Origin: Vermamoeba vermiformis | Taxonomy: Eukaryota > Tubulinea > Echinamoebida | Reading direction: 5' to 3' | DNA: 64,000 nt | Assembly (NCBI GenBank): GCA_045837725.1 | Contig: JBEWZL010000132.1 | Span: forward strand, 62,001-126,000 | Part shown: piece by piece, positions 36,594-48,033 of the stretch | Numbering within the stretch: position 1 is the first letter of the stretch | Layout: every line of letters starts with the position of its first letter | Made by a program: the position numbers and the translations under genes | The notes under the pieces: model-generated | Seen by the model: the letters and a program-made list of their open reading frames with translations, nothing else | Told to the model about the DNA's origin: nothing | The model's database searches: none

Positions 36594-37270
36594 TAGAATC
36601 TATTAAAATACAAATTAATTTAAGAAATACCTAATTAATTATTATAATTAACTGTTGGTCAGTAATTATTCATAAATAATAGTATTATGCTGCAGATATT
36701 TTTGTTTTGAATCGAATCTTAATGGGCAAATTCGTTCTGGATTCGTGTAATTAATGCCGCAGTATTATTTATCAACTATATTAGGTGTTAATTACCTCTA
36801 TGTGTTTCAGGTCCGGTGATGTTCACTGGTTGGGACATCAAATAAAAACAAACCTCAGTGTATCCCGCTGTATTGATCCCAGCACCAACAACGGCCCAAA
36901 TATATATAAAAATAAACAATAAGAAGGGAATCCAAATGCTATAACACTAAGGAAGCATGTAGATGCAGCCACGCAAACAAGTACGGAAAGAGAGGGCGCT
37001 GGATAATTAATGGTCAGCTAATGTATAGAAATATAAATTGTAACAACGCGGAGGCTGCAGTACTCACGGTAAGCGTTTTTAAATGGTAGCATGTAATTTG
37101 TTTTTCGGATGTCGGTACAATGTAGCGCAAAATTTCATTTAAATTTAAAATAATATAGTACAAGTACAAGTATCAATAACGGCAAAATTAGAATCTAACA
37201 GACAAAGCGGATCGACCAAAAAATTGGCTGTTGCATCTTTTTCTTCGTTACGTGCTCTTAAATATGAAGC
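36594..37270. other. Intergenic region, 680 bp
   Basis: AT-rich spacer between the F-box/LRR gene start and the 3' end of the TALE homeobox gene. A TATATATAAAAATAAA stretch lies at about 36900. No coding-like frame or RNA gene was recognised. Confidence 0.4.
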
Positions 37271-38301
37271 TTATTGTTGAATCATATCCTTATTAGGTTC
37301 AGATCCTTTAGGTAGATATCTTCGGCGAGCGTTAATGAACCTAATTAAAAATTAACTTGTCAGATTTGTCGCCGTGAAACCGAAACGTCGAAATTTAAGC
37401 TTATCGAAACGATTTCGAAATATGATTAAGATACGGTGACGTACCAATTATTAATTTGCTTAAGATTCATGCCAGTCTTCTCCATCATATCGACTTTTTC
37501 TTGTTCGGTTGGATACGGATGGTGCGAGTGCTCTTTAATCCCTAATGAGCACGTCAAAGCATTAGCAATGCATTATAGTACATATATTATACATACATCG
37601 CTTTAATAGGCCTGTTGACTGCGAAGGAAGTCTTCGGCCGGATCTTTGTCGCCGATTGCGCGGAGAAGTGCTCGGTGAATCCGTCCAATCGTCACTCGGA
37701 TCGAGCGAAGGACTAGGAAAGTCATTTTTAGGTGAGTCTAGTGAGTCAGAAAGCTTTGATTCATTCATTCCTAAAAGTGTCTGAGTAAATCCGGTTATGA
37801 ACTTGTGCAGCTCCTCTTGTTCGCGGATACCCGCAGCAACAACGTCTTGAAAACTATTCATAAATTCTTGTCTAGAGGTAATACAGCGGTAAGTATAATT
37901 GTTTCCGATAATTAAATAATTATTATTTCGAATTACGATAAAATATTTTCTGCTTACAATTCTGGTTCGTTAGCAACGCTTTGAATCATTTGATTTAAAT
38001 GCAATGTATTTCCGTGGTGCGTAGGACCTTGAAAATGATGAATAGGGTCCAGGCTGTAGCATTCTGCTCTCAATACTAAATCCAATAATTGCCCCAACTG
38101 CATCTCGACGTTCGAAACATTAAGCGTATTATGTTGTTGATGATGGTTGTTATTTTCAACGGGTTCAGAAGGGTAATGGTGCGTTGCTGGGGCTGTATTT
38201 GACGGCGCTGGATGCGCGCTCCATATAAATTGAGCCGAGTCGTTGATTACGTCTTGTAATGACGGTGGTGGCATGCCATTGAAGGGCAACATATGCGACA
38301 T
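37271..38301 (-). CDS. TALE-class homeodomain transcription factor
   Basis: Four exons: 38301-37957, about 37865-37602, about 37544-37446 and about 37339-37271. The homeodomain is split by two introns. Spliced it reads LPSQSTGLLKRWIKEHSHHP, YPTEQEKVDMMEKTGMNLKQ, INNWFINARRRYLPK. The HPYPT extra-loop motif and WFINARRR recognition helix are diagnostic of TALE proteins. Using the donor gtatgt near 37601 restores Trp in LLKRWIKEH, which supports that junction. The N-terminal half is Asn/His-rich with a helix NVEMQLGQLLDLVLRAECYS and a later EFMNSFQDVVAAGIREQEEL, perhaps a MEINOX-like region. It should bind DNA in the nucleus, probably as a heterodimer as in other TALE families. Confidence 0.9.
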
Positions 38302-39047
38302 AGTGCGAGTAATATAATGGCACTAGTTGTGGATGTAATTGACGTGCTAAAAGCGAAAAAAGGTCGTGTAAGACTCACCTGTCAAAAGTTTGACGTTTGA
38401 TGACACGAGAACGAATGAGATTTTTGTTCGGGGCACTTGTAATAATCAAATTATAATGCACATATATCGAGTATAATATTGTTTGTGCTATTGTAGTGTC
38501 GGAAAGTCATAATTAATGGATAATCTTGCGGATGGTGATCCACGCAAATCTGCTGCTTTTGGTGGATATAATTATGATTAATTATCTCATACTATTATAC
38601 GACAATAAATGAAAATATTGATGACAAACTACGTGTCGAACTTTCGTTACAAGGTCGATCTACTCTTGGTCTAACACTAAACGAAGTAGAACGAGGAAAA
38701 GATGACGAGTTGTAAGTTATATAGAGGACTATAATTATAGGCGCAATGAGTTGAGGTCTTTGCCTGCTGGTTGCAAGAATTTTATTTAACTCGATCATAA
38801 CTGTCCTCGACCATATTTTAATTGATTAGCAGCAATGGATTATTCCCTGCAAGCAATAAAATAACGTAGAATTCGATGGAAGAAAGAAATTCTATTGGCT
38901 GGAAAGTAGATTTGTGGAGGCGAATTGGAGTGGAACAATAGTTTCATGAAATTTTGGGTGCAGTAAAAAGGAATTAATACTCCCGTTGCGGTTGTATTCT
39001 TTTTTGCTTGCAATAGAACAACACAACGCATCCACTAAATTCGGATA
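38302..39047. other. Intergenic region, 750 bp
   Basis: Divergent spacer between the TALE gene (-) and the small secreted-protein gene (+). It contains short random frames only. No repeats, RNA genes or conserved motifs were recognised. Confidence 0.4.
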
Positions 39048-39859
39048 ATGGCCTCAAAAATTACGGCGGTACTCCTTCTTTGTTGCTTCTTTATTGCATG
39101 TAAGTAATCCACGTAATATTATTTTTTAGGAAATTAATTGATTTGTTTCGAATTACAGCCAGATCTCAAACGTGCCAGTCGGATACCTTTATAGTGTCCA
39201 ATGGCCAAGTCGATTACCTCAAAATAGATAAAACTGGTGTCTATGGATGCAGTGACATGCGAAACCTTTGCAGTCAAAAAGCTACAGTCGATCTGACCCT
39301 CAGTGCGGATGGAACGCTGGCTACATCCACAGGCGGCAGCTCAGTGCAACTACCGGACAACTCTGCCACTAACGAGCTACAAGAACTTTCCTTATCTGGC
39401 AATCAACTATCGATTAGCGGAAAGAATACAGTTGCTTTGCCAATGCTCTCGGATTGGATCACGGTTTATCCAACCAAAGTGGATTCGACAACCGCACCAA
39501 CCCAAAAGCAGTTTACTTTTCTAGCGCAAGGTCTCAAGAGCGGCACTGCACTATCATTTGACTTAACTACCGCCAGCGTCGTCATCAACAAAAGTGGAAC
39601 GTATCTGGCCACTTTGACCGTTACGCACTGGTCAGATCCGAACGCCATGATAGTCCAAAGCGCGTTGAAGAAGCAAGACAACAGCTACGTGGTCGTTGTT
39701 ACTTCCTCGCAGACTACAGGCTTGCAAGTGTCCAGTACGCAGATCGTGCATCTGAATGCAGGCGACACTTTGCGATGGTTCATTTCTGGTGGTAATGTCG
39801 CAGTTGGCGATGCATCTAATGCTTCAGGAATTAATATTTTGTTATTGCGCGAGGACTAA
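39048..39859 (+). CDS. Small secreted protein with C1q/phage-fibre-like C-terminal fold
   Basis: Exon 1 starts at 39048 (MASKITAVLLLCCFFIAS, a signal peptide) and ends at about 39099; exon 2 runs from about 39160 to the stop at 39859. The first half has four Cys (QTCQSDTF, YGCSDMRNLCSQKA) and the segment NELQELSLSGNQLSISGKNT, a phrase style common in bacterial and phage tail-fibre proteins. The C-terminal about 130 residues are beta-rich (FTFLAQGLKSGTALSFDL, SGTYLATLTVTHWSDPNAM, IVHLNAGDTLRWFISGGNV) and end ASGINILLLRED, resembling a C1q/TNF-type jelly roll. It is predicted to be extracellular and perhaps trimeric. The fold assignment is by pattern only. Confidence 0.7.
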
Positions 39860-39982
39860 GCGACGAAATAAAATTGATAGAAACTTTACATCATCGGTTT
39901 CGCTGCTTTTTTCAACGCACGCACAGCTGTATATACTGTAAATAGCTGTATATATATAATCATATGCATTGATAATATCACA

Positions 39983-42856
39983 ATGGCGACTGGTGCAAGC
40001 TCACTCGAGAAAAGTTGCGTGGATTTGCGTGCTTGGAGACAGTATCTTCAGAACGAGCTAATTAGTTTGTTAGACAAAGTAAATATTTTCATTAATATTT
40101 TTCCTAATAGATTTTAATAATTATATGACTATTTAAGCTGCCGGGCAGAAAATGTTTGATCTTGGACGAAAAAATCGTTGGATTATTGTCTTTAGTCGTT
40201 CCAATTAGTGTCCTTCGGGTATGTTAATATAGTTCATTATTAATAATTATTAAAAATAAAATCAACGATAAACTTGCGGTCTGAAACTAGATCCAATAAA
40301 ACGAAAATCGGGATCAGCTTAGGTTAGGTTTACTAATAATATTCTCTCAGCAATATGGCGTTGAAGCTATCCACAAATTCAGTTCAGAACCGAGTCAAGT
40401 GGATCCAGGCCTCAATATTGTATTTATTTTGCGGCCTAGCATCGAATACATGAACTTGCTCGTGCAACAAATGAAACTTGATTTGCAGCAGAAAATTCAA
40501 GGTAATTATAGGAATTATTATCATTATAATGTATATTTGCTTTAACGGCAGTTGCGCATTAGTTTCTCAAATTAATTTTGGTACGCGATCCAACTTTCAT
40601 CTCTCCCCTTATTTAAATAGACTGTATGTATATGCACTAATTTAATATAATATATGTAGATCGCGCGTTTAGTGTGCTATTCGTACCGCGCAGATCCGTG
40701 TTGAGCGAGGGAGTCCTAGAAGACGCGGGAGTGTGGGGCAGTATCCTTTGATATTCAAGACTATAGTGCTCTTAATACGATAATATATATGCTTCTTAAT
40801 ATAGCAATACAGACGTAGATATTATGGACTTTAATATGGGCTTGGTTCCGATCGATTCAGATCTGCTCTCATTCGAAATGCAAAACTTCGTCAGAGATTG
40901 TTATTTGGTGCGTATTAATACTATATTATAGTACTTTGGATCACATATTAATAGTGTACTATTATAGGAGAAGGATTATTCACCGTTATACGAAGTCGCT
41001 AATAATTTGTTCACGTGGCAAAAGAAATACGGTCCGTTCACTGAAATCAAAGGCAAAGGGGACGCTGCAAAGGTAAATTTAAGATCGATATAATATAGTC
41101 ATACCACTGTATCAGTGTAGTCATTAAGTGTTAACTAAGCTTGTGGATCCGACGTTATCATTGCACTAATGCAAAATTTTCCTTTTTAGGAATTGATCAA
41201 CATGCTTCAAGCACAACACACTCAACATGCTGCGGAATATCCACGCGAGACACAAGTGAGCAAGTTGTTAGTGATTGATAGAAGCGTGGACTGGGTCACA
41301 CCAATGCTGTTTCCACTCACTTACGAATCTCTTATCGATGAGGTCTTCGGCATCAAAGGAGGTACGCATCATATATATCAATGCTATAGTATTCAATATA
41401 CTCTACGATGAATTAATGCGGATCTAGATCTGATATTTTTAATTAGGCTTTGTGGATCTCGATTCGAGTTTAGTGCCTTCAAAAGACAAGCCTACGGACA
41501 ATAATAATAACGCTGAGCAACAGCAACAACAGACTGAGAAAAAAATGATAAAAAAGCCGTTGAATTCCGACGATGTGTTGTACCAGCAGATCAGACACCG
41601 ACATATTAAAGCTGCGGGGCCTTATTTGCACGAGCAGGCTAAGAATTTTGCGCAATTAAAGGTATGCTAGTTAAGCTAAGTCTATATAAGCTCACTATAC
41701 TAATGTATCTTAGACGGTAAATGCTGGCAGCTCGATCGCAGAACTGAAACAAATGACCGAGCAATTGCGAGTATTAGAGCCGCAACGACTATCACTATCA
41801 TTACGTATCCTTAATATAACGACTGAATCTATTAGATTTTTATTCCTTTTTAGTATCAGCGAATCCTTAACTAAAGTTTATTTAGATTCAAATATTGCCG
41901 CGCAGCTGATCAAGGTCGTTAGCAGCGATGATTTCCATCGTATAATAGAATTCCAACAAAGTAAGATCCATCAAATACGTTCAAATAACAAATTTTGGGT
42001 GGATCTAATTGACAATTAAAATTTAGATTCTTACGTTGGAGTTAATACGAATCAAGATGTAGCATACTTGGAAGAGTGTATATATAAGAAAGAACCGATT
42101 TCGAAGGTCTTAAGGCTGTTTATCGTTGTTCATTTGACCGTGGGACTCAATCCAAAACAATACGAGTTTATCAAAAATGAAATCTATCAGGTAAGATACG
42201 GAAATTAAGCTGTCCGAGCGATATACTAACGATATATAGACCTATGGATACCATCACCTATTGACTTTCATGAATTTTGAGCAAGTTGGATTGTTGCGCA
42301 GTGCGGAATCCAAATCCAGCTTTAATTGGCTGGCGAAGAAATGGAGGCTAATGGTCGAAGACGTGGATGAAGTCAATCCCAATGATAGTTCCTTCGCCTT
42401 TTCTGGGTAATTAATCCAAACGATTTGTTTAGGGATGCGATCGACTCACCTTTATAAACTTTTAGACAGGCGTCGATAAGCATGCGGTTGATAGAACAGG
42501 AAATTAAGAGTCTTAACGATCCTAGTAAAGAATCTGGATGGTCAGCAGCCAAGTTCCAAGAGATAATCGCTAAATTGCCTGGAGCCACATCCAGCTTTGT
42601 GCCCAGTTTAGGTAATTTAGTGATAAACAGCTTGGCCTCCGAGATTTATTATTAAAATGCTCCACGGATAGGCCCGATCGCTACGTCGCAAGCACCTACA
42701 AAGATAATGGTGCTATTTTTGGGCGGATGCACCCAGGTAGAAATTGCAATGTTGCGCTACTTGGGCTCGGTGTATAAGGTCCAGTTCGTGATCCTTACTA
42801 CGCGCCTTATCAACGGCAATACATTGCTTCAAGAGCTCATCGAAACCTTCCACTAA
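39983..42856 (+). CDS. VPS33: Vps33, Sec1/Munc18-family vacuolar sorting protein
   Basis: About 14 short exons from MATGASSLEKSCVDLRAWRQ at 39983 to the TAA at 42854-42856. Key segments are LPGRKCLILDEKIVGLLSLV, NIVFILRPSIEYMNLLVQQM, SVLFVPRRSVLSEGVLED, SKLLVIDRSVDWVTPMLFPL with TYESLIDEVFGIKGG, and the C-terminal PTKIMVLFLGGCTQVEIAML with ILTTRLINGNTLLQELIETF. The IDRSVDWVTPMLFPLTYE block and the terminal TT-LINGN block are typical of Vps33 among SM proteins. Vps33 works in the HOPS/CORVET tethering complexes, chaperoning SNAREs for endosome-lysosome fusion. A low-complexity Asn/Gln insert (NNNNAEQQQQQTEKK) lies in domain 3a. Confidence 0.9.
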
Positions 42857-43337
42857 CAACGCGGCTACAACGAAAACTTGACCGATCAGATCAAACCGGA
42901 GGAAAGGTACTCTTGCGCCTTCCTCATCTTGTACTGCAACTACGGATTGTATATGGGTGCGTTAACGTGCGACTATTGTGCTTTGATACTTAGTTTAGCA
43001 GTGAATTCAACATAAACCGATCAACCCGAGGAAATCTCGAACGACGTGCAATTTGCGCAATAAATATCTTTCCATCAATAGGTTTGGCGTTGTATAGTGA
43101 TTGAGGCGTACAAAAGCTTAGATTTACTGAATAGAGTTCACACAATAAATTTTAATTGCGCTGCTTGATTCACGAAATGTTTTCTCGTAATGTACTGAAG
43201 ATTTTATTCAGTAAGGGTAATATTACAACAAAGTACACTATCTACATGCTTATCTACACGAGGTAAAGTTTTTAAAAGGCTTGGAAAGAGTTTGACCGGG
43301 AGGTGACGTAGCTCGATGCGTTAGATGAGTCAGCGGG
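42857..43337. other. Vps33 3' flank with residual open frame
   Basis: Directly after the Vps33 stop the same frame stays coding-like for about 35 codons (QRGYNENLTDQIKPEERYSC, then AFLILYCNYGLYMG). The remainder is AT-rich and shows no gene. Vps33 proteins normally end near the TAA, so this is probably untranslated or a remnant. Confidence 0.3.
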
Positions 43338-43769
43338 CTAGTAATCCTCGTCAGCAGTGTGAATGGGAGTTTGGCGGAGGAATCTCTGTATAAAATATAA
43401 TTAGAAATTGCAATCGATGCATTAAACAATGGAAAACTTTACCTCTTCGTATTTACGAATCTCCTGCTCTTCGTCGTCTTGGTCGAGGAGGTAGTCGTCT
43501 TCGTCTTTAGGAGTGCCCCAGTTAAACTTGCCATGACCGCCTATTCATAGTAAAGAAAATATCAGAGAAGCTATTTTCGGAAATTGATCGAACGAAGAGT
43601 TTGAACTACTATCAGCATTCTTTGATATTCTGATAGGAAAACTGGCGTTCACACTGTACATACCTTTCTTAGGCGAGAAGGATTGCTTCAAAGTCATGCC
43701 GTTCGCGGGATGCCTTTCTTGACGGGCAAAAGGATCTTTCTTGTGGCTGATCTTGATGGGAGAAGACAT
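43338..43769 (-). CDS. Small acidic/basic protein with GKFNWGT motif
   Basis: Three exons: 43769-about 43676, about 43542-43443 and about 43385-43338, giving about 80 residues. The N terminus is basic (MSSPIKISHKKDPFARQERH), followed by LKQSFSPKKGGHGKFNWGTP and an acidic stretch (KDEDDYLLDQDDEEQEIRKY), ending RQTPIHTADEDY. The GGxGxxNWGT phrase recalls the C-terminal motif of the HABP4/PAI-RBP1 (SERBP1) ribosome- and mRNA-binding family, but the protein is much shorter. A role in RNA binding is an inference. The LINE is inserted about 50 bp upstream of its start codon. Confidence 0.6.
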
Positions 43770-43819
43770 TGGTTGGGTAGGAAAAGGTACGGAGGTGTGG
43801 AGGGTATTTACAGAGGCTA

Positions 43820-43835
43820 GGGGAATTAAAGTTTA
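43820..43835. repeat. LINE target-site duplication, left copy
   Basis: GGGGAATTAAAGTTTA (16 bp) is repeated exactly at 57873-57888. The two copies flank the whole LINE block and mark its insertion boundaries. Confidence 0.85.
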
Positions 43836-43950
43836 TGTGTTATGTGTTATGTGAGGTTTTTTCGGCCGAGAAAATTTCGGCCAGGGCGGGGCCCATCGCC
43901 CTGATTGGCGAGTTCAGCTAAGCTGGGGTCCCGTCCTGATTATGTAGTAT

Positions 43951-46900
43951 TTATTTATATCTTGTTTTAGCCAATATTTCTCGGTCTATCGTTTTCTTCA
44001 GCTCGTCGAAGAAAGTCTTGCATCTGTATCTGTAGATTTTGCGGAAGAATTTTATCTGGGTATGTATTAGTTTAGTACTTAGTTCTATTAAATTTTCTTC
44101 ATCTTCTATAAATTGTTTGAGGTAATTATACGTGTATTTTGGAAGGAAACCGGAAACTCCGGCAATATTATTTATTTCTTCTTTTTCAAATTCTGCCGCG
44201 TCTCTAAAGTTTCTATTCTTTATTCTATACCATCTGCATGGGTCTCCTGGGGGTATTTTATATTTTTCGAGGATGCCGTCTATTTCGTGGTCGAGCTTTC
44301 TTCTAATTGGTTCGTACTCTCTGCACGCTGCGATTATATGTTTGGTATCTTCTGGTTTTTTGCAATGTACGCATTGGTTATTCGTGTATATTGTTTTGAG
44401 TCGGAGATTCTCTCGGTCTGTCCCTTCTTTCCTGATCTTGCGCATCATCTCTACCTTGCCGTTCAGTTGTTTATTCCTTAGTTTGAAAATGAAGTTTACA
44501 TCGTTGTTGGTAAAGTCCTTGTTATGCAGGTAGCTGGTTTTATGCGCTGCTGCTCGGAGTTTTCTGACGTCTTTAAGTTTAACAGTCTCGTGGTGTCTTC
44601 GTTGTTCTTCTAGTTTGATTAGGTTGCTTAGTTTATCCGTTTGTATTGTGTCATCAATTGTAAATATGTATTTTCTGGCGAGTCTTGGCACTACACCAAT
44701 TCTCATTAATTTGAGGCTTTGTTTGGCTAGTTGATCTGCCGCTTCGTTGCCTACGATTATTCTCGAGTAGTTGTCTCCGTATTTATCTTGTAGGGTCTTG
44801 AGTTTTTCTTTGAGTTCTTTTAGCTTTTTGGGGTCTTTTTGTAGTTTATTCATTTTATCGCCGATATGGCTAGGTACGTGTTCGTAGCTTACTCTAATTT
44901 TCTTTTCCGCGATCGTTGCCTTTATCCTGTTGATTACAGCTTCGTATTTTGGTGGTGGTCTTTTCTTTTTATTCGTTAGTACGTGTATCGCGCTCGTGCA
45001 ATCTGTAAAGATTCTGAGGTCTTGGCGTTGATGTGTGTTGATAGCATATTCTATAGCTTCTAGTTCCGACTCGAACGAGTCTTGTATATCGTTGGTTCTG
45101 CGGGCTGTGTTGAGTTTTGAGTTGCGCGTAAAGAAAACACCGAATCCCGCTTTATTTTGTTCTTTGTCCCATGAGCCATCTGTCCATACCCACGTCTCTC
45201 CATCAATCGTTATAAGGTCTTCTTCAGTGGTTTCGGCGTTTATTCTGGTTCTGCTGCGCTCCTCGGCTAGTTCTTTGTCAATGATTTCGTTCTTGATTTG
45301 GCCGTTATCTGTGATTATTCTCCTGACTGCTAGGTATTCTTTATTCGTTAATGGGCTACTGCTGGTTAGGTTTAGATGGAAGCGCGATTTAATTAGTTTG
45401 GTTTGAGTGGAAATATCTCTGGTGTATTTGATATTCATGTTTCGTAGTTTATCTCGCAGCGGTAACGAGTTAATACTTTGTAATAAGGGGCTGCCGTTTT
45501 CATTGATAGTGATTCCGACCTTAAATCGGTGGCAGCATTTAATTGCATTTATTATAATGTTGTCGTTGGGGTTAATGTTTTGTATTTTGGTTTTCGGTGA
45601 CTCTAGTTTATTGATGTTATCGATATCAACTGCCTTCATTCTGTATTCCAGGATGTCGGATAATATATCATTTCTGTTGAGACCTCTTTCGAATATGAAG
45701 TCTGCGAATGTTCTGTAGTTGAGGTCTTCTACGTTGGGGACGTTCAATCCACCTTCGTCTCTACTTATTGAGAATTGTGCATTGTTGAGGTTTTGTCGTA
45801 TCGGAATCGACCTCTTGAGGCACGTGAATATGCTATCTGATATTTTGTTGAGCGTTTTAGTTGGAAATATTATGTTATGAAATGGGTATTGTATTATTGG
45901 CAGTATTACTCGTGTTATCAGTTCGGCTTTGCAGTTCACCGATAGGTTTTTTGTTCGAATTATGGCTAGTTTATTTAAGAATTTCTTTTGGAAGTGCTCA
46001 AAGGTTTGCGTTAGGTCACCTTCGATATTCATAGGTATGCCGAGGTATTTGTAGTTCTCGTTCGCTTTCAGTGTTTTGATGTTTTTATTGTAGAATTTAA
46101 TCTCTTTTCCTGTCGTTTCATTCGCTGTGAAGGCTGACTTATCGTGGTTAACGAGTATGTTGTAGTACGTCGAGAATTTTTCCAGATCCGCACTCATTTC
46201 TGTTAGCTCTTTGAATGATTGTGCAATTAGTGCAATGTCGTCGGCGTATGCGAGGGTGGGTATTCGTATTGGTTTTTCAACATTGAGTACGTATCCGTCG
46301 TACTTGTTTTCGATATGTTTTAGAATTGGATTAATAAATATTATGAATAGTAGTGGTGAGAGTCCGTCTCCTTGTTTTACTCCTTTTTTGATATCGATCG
46401 GTGCAGACAGCTCTCCGTTTACAATTACCGCTGCGGTATTATCAGTGTACATGTTAATTATTAATTCGATAAAGTTATGGTCCACTTTATAGTATTCCAT
46501 AACCTGTTTAAGTCCCCAATGTTCTACGCTGTCGTAGGCTTTACTAAAATCGATATATTCTAGGTGTAGCTTTTTGGTTGTTTTATTGTCTTCGATGATA
46601 TTTTGTAGTATTGAAATTTGTCTTGCCGTGCTCATATTGCTTCGAAACCCTGCTTGGAATTGCGAAAGTAATTTATTTGTTTCGAAGTACTCTTCGAGGC
46701 GGTCTTTTATAATACTGCTGAAGATTTTATATTCTACCTGGAGTAGGCTAATCGGTCTGTAGTTGCCCGGGTCTCCTTGGTCGCCTCCTTTGTGGATTAA
46801 TGAGATCAGCGATTCTTTCCATTTGGTTGGGATCTGTTTTTGTATTAATATAGCGTTGAATATCTTTTTGTACTCTTTCAGTACGTCTTTTGAGCAGTGT

Positions 46901-48033
46901 TTAAGTATGTCGATCGGTATTTTATCGCTACCTGGTGTTTTATGGTTTGCCATTTTAGCGATTGTCTCTCGAATTTCTCGCAGTGATATCTTACGCATTA
47001 GGTCAAGGTTATATTCGATGTGAATGTCTTTTTCGAGCCATACAGGAGTATCGGTTCTTGGGGGGGTAGACGACGTGAGTGTTGCTTCCCAAAATGAGCG
47101 CACTTGGTTGCGGATGCCTTCTTTGTCTGTTATTGTTACGTTGTTTTGTTTGATGAATGGGATTGTCTTGTTGCTTGTTAGAGTTTCGAAGATTAGTCCG
47201 ATATATGTTTTGAAATTTGTGTCTCGTAGGCTAAGTCGTCGTTCAACTCTTGAATTGATATCATTTGTTTTCATTTGTTTTATCCTCTTATTATATTTTT
47301 TAACCTCTTCGCGTTTTCTTTCTTTGATTTCCTCTGCAGACGCATTCGTGTTGATGTTGCATTTCCCGAGTATCTTTTTTAGTTTCTTTTCTCTCGATGG
47401 CGATGCTAGCATATATATTTTGTGTTTAAGTCGGAGAGCTTTCAGTATTTGATGTATATTTCGTTTGATGTTGTTTAGTTCTGCATCTTGTTTGTACGGT
47501 TCTCGTTTGTTGTTAGATTTGAACTTTTGGAATATTAATTCGTGCCATTCGTTAAGTTTTTCGTTTATTCTGGACATTGGTTCGGTGCCTGTCAAGTGGA
47601 ATCCGCTGCTTTCGTAGAGGGTTTGTAGCTTATTTGGCGTTGATTTTTTATCAAGGTTGTGGGTATCGATTTTTTCTCTCAGTTCTTGGCTTGTCGCGCT
47701 ATCTTTGACTGTTGTAAAGCTGTATTCGAGTATGATTGCGCGGTGATCGGAATGTATTCTGTCTTGTTTCCATATATCGCAGTTGATAATACGTCCTTTT
47801 TTGTTGGTAATGAAATAGTCTATCCTGGATCGTGTTCGATAGATCTCTGGTGACGTTTCGTCTTTGTTTTCTCTTTCGAACGTGAATCCTTTCCGTAATG
47901 GGTAACAATATCGGAAGCAATCGGCGAGAGCGCGTATATCAAAGTTGTTCGTTACCGTTTCGCAGTGGTTTGCATGTTTAGAGGTTTTATTGAATTTCGG
48001 ATCTGATTTTTTAAGGCGGATATTTAGGTCGCC
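43951..48033 (-). CDS. LINE polyprotein, C-terminal part: endonuclease end, reverse transcriptase, RNase H, zinc knuckle
   Basis: This part resumes the endonuclease with GGDLNIRLKKSD at 48033 and continues RSRIDYFITNKKGRI and DRIHSDHRAIILEY, the last containing the SDH-type catalytic His. The reverse transcriptase shows NYRPISLLQVEYKIFSSIIK, LEYIDFSKAYDSVEHWGLKQ, KKGVKQGDGLSPLLFIIF and TLAYADDIALIAQ. RNase H follows with WTDGSWDKEQNKAGFGVFF, ESELEAIEYAI, IFTDCTSA and NEAADQLAKQS, so the four acidic residues appear present. Near the end is a knuckle CVHCKKPEDTKHIIAAC. In all 1,360 codons precede the stop at 43951. The frame is continuous with the N-terminal part when the nested transposon and one duplication copy are ignored. 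Confidence 0.92.
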   Translation of the reverse strand, partial: GDLNIRLKKSDPKFNKTSKHANHCETVTNNFDIRALADCFRYCYPLRKGFTFERENKDETSPEIYRTRSRIDYFITNKKGRIINCDIWKQDRIHSDHRAIILEYSFTTVKDSATSQELREKIDTHNLDKKSTPNKLQTLYESSGFHLTGTEPMSRINEKLNEWHELIFQKFKSNNKREPYKQDAELNNIKRNIHQILKALRLKHKIYMLASPSREKKLKKILGKCNINTNASAEEIKERKREEVKKYNKRIKQMKTNDINSRVERRLSLRDTNFKTYIGLIFETLTSNKTIPFIKQNNVTITDKEGIRNQVRSFWEATLTSSTPPRTDTPVWLEKDIHIEYNLDLMRKISLREIRETIAKMANHKTPGSDKIPIDILKHCSKDVLKEYKKIFNAILIQKQIPTKWKESLISLIHKGGDQGDPGNYRPISLLQVEYKIFSSIIKDRLEEYFETNKLLSQFQAGFRSNMSTARQISILQNIIEDNKTTKKLHLEYIDFSKAYDSVEHWGLKQVMEYYKVDHNFIELIINMYTDNTAAVIVNGELSAPIDIKKGVKQGDGLSPLLFIIFINPILKHIENKYDGYVLNVEKPIRIPTLAYADDIALIAQSFKELTEMSADLEKFSTYYNILVNHDKSAFTANETTGKEIKFYNKNIKTLKANENYKYLGIPMNIEGDLTQTFEHFQKKFLNKLAIIRTKNLSVNCKAELITRVILPIIQYPFHNIIFPTKTLNKISDSIFTCLKRSIPIRQNLNNAQFSISRDEGGLNVPNVEDLNYRTFADFIFERGLNRNDILSDILEYRMKAVDIDNINKLESPKTKIQNINPNDNIIINAIKCCHRFKVGITINENGSPLLQSINSLPLRDKLRNMNIKYTRDISTQTKLIKSRFHLNLTSSSPLTNKEYLAVRRIITDNGQIKNEIIDKELAEERSRTRINAETTEEDLITIDGETWVWTDGSWDKEQNKAGFGVFFTRNSKLNTARRTNDIQDSFESELEAIEYAINTHQRQDLRIFTDCTSAIHVLTNKKKRPPPKYEAVINRIKATIAEKKIRVSYEHVPSHIGDKMNKLQKDPKKLKELKEKLKTLQDKYGDNYSRIIVGNEAADQLAKQSLKLMRIGVVPRLARKYIFTIDDTIQTDKLSNLIKLEEQRRHHETVKLKDVRKLRAAAHKTSYLHNKDFTNNDVNFIFKLRNKQLNGKVEMMRKIRKEGTDRENLRLKTIYTNNQCVHCKKPEDTKHIIAACREYEPIRRKLDHEIDGILEKYKIPPGDPCRWYRIKNRNFRDAAEFEKEEINNIAGVSGFLPKYTYNYLKQFIEDEENLIELSTKLIHTQIKFFRKIYRYRCKTFFDELKKTIDREILAKTRYK

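Noticed and set aside
42854-42856. TAA read as a sense codon (alternative genetic code)
   Set aside because: Other genes here end at TAA, TAG or TGA in the expected places, and the Vps33 C terminus matches the family end at this TAA.
43290-43370. Stretch resembling tRNA box A/box B spacing (GTAGCTCGATGCG and nearby)
   Set aside because: No cloverleaf can be drawn with paired acceptor stems, and the region overlaps the last exon of the small acidic gene.
44113-47452. Several plus-strand open frames of 80-140 codons within the LINE
   Set aside because: They are shadows of the long minus-strand reverse-transcriptase frame, caused by its biased A/C-rich composition.
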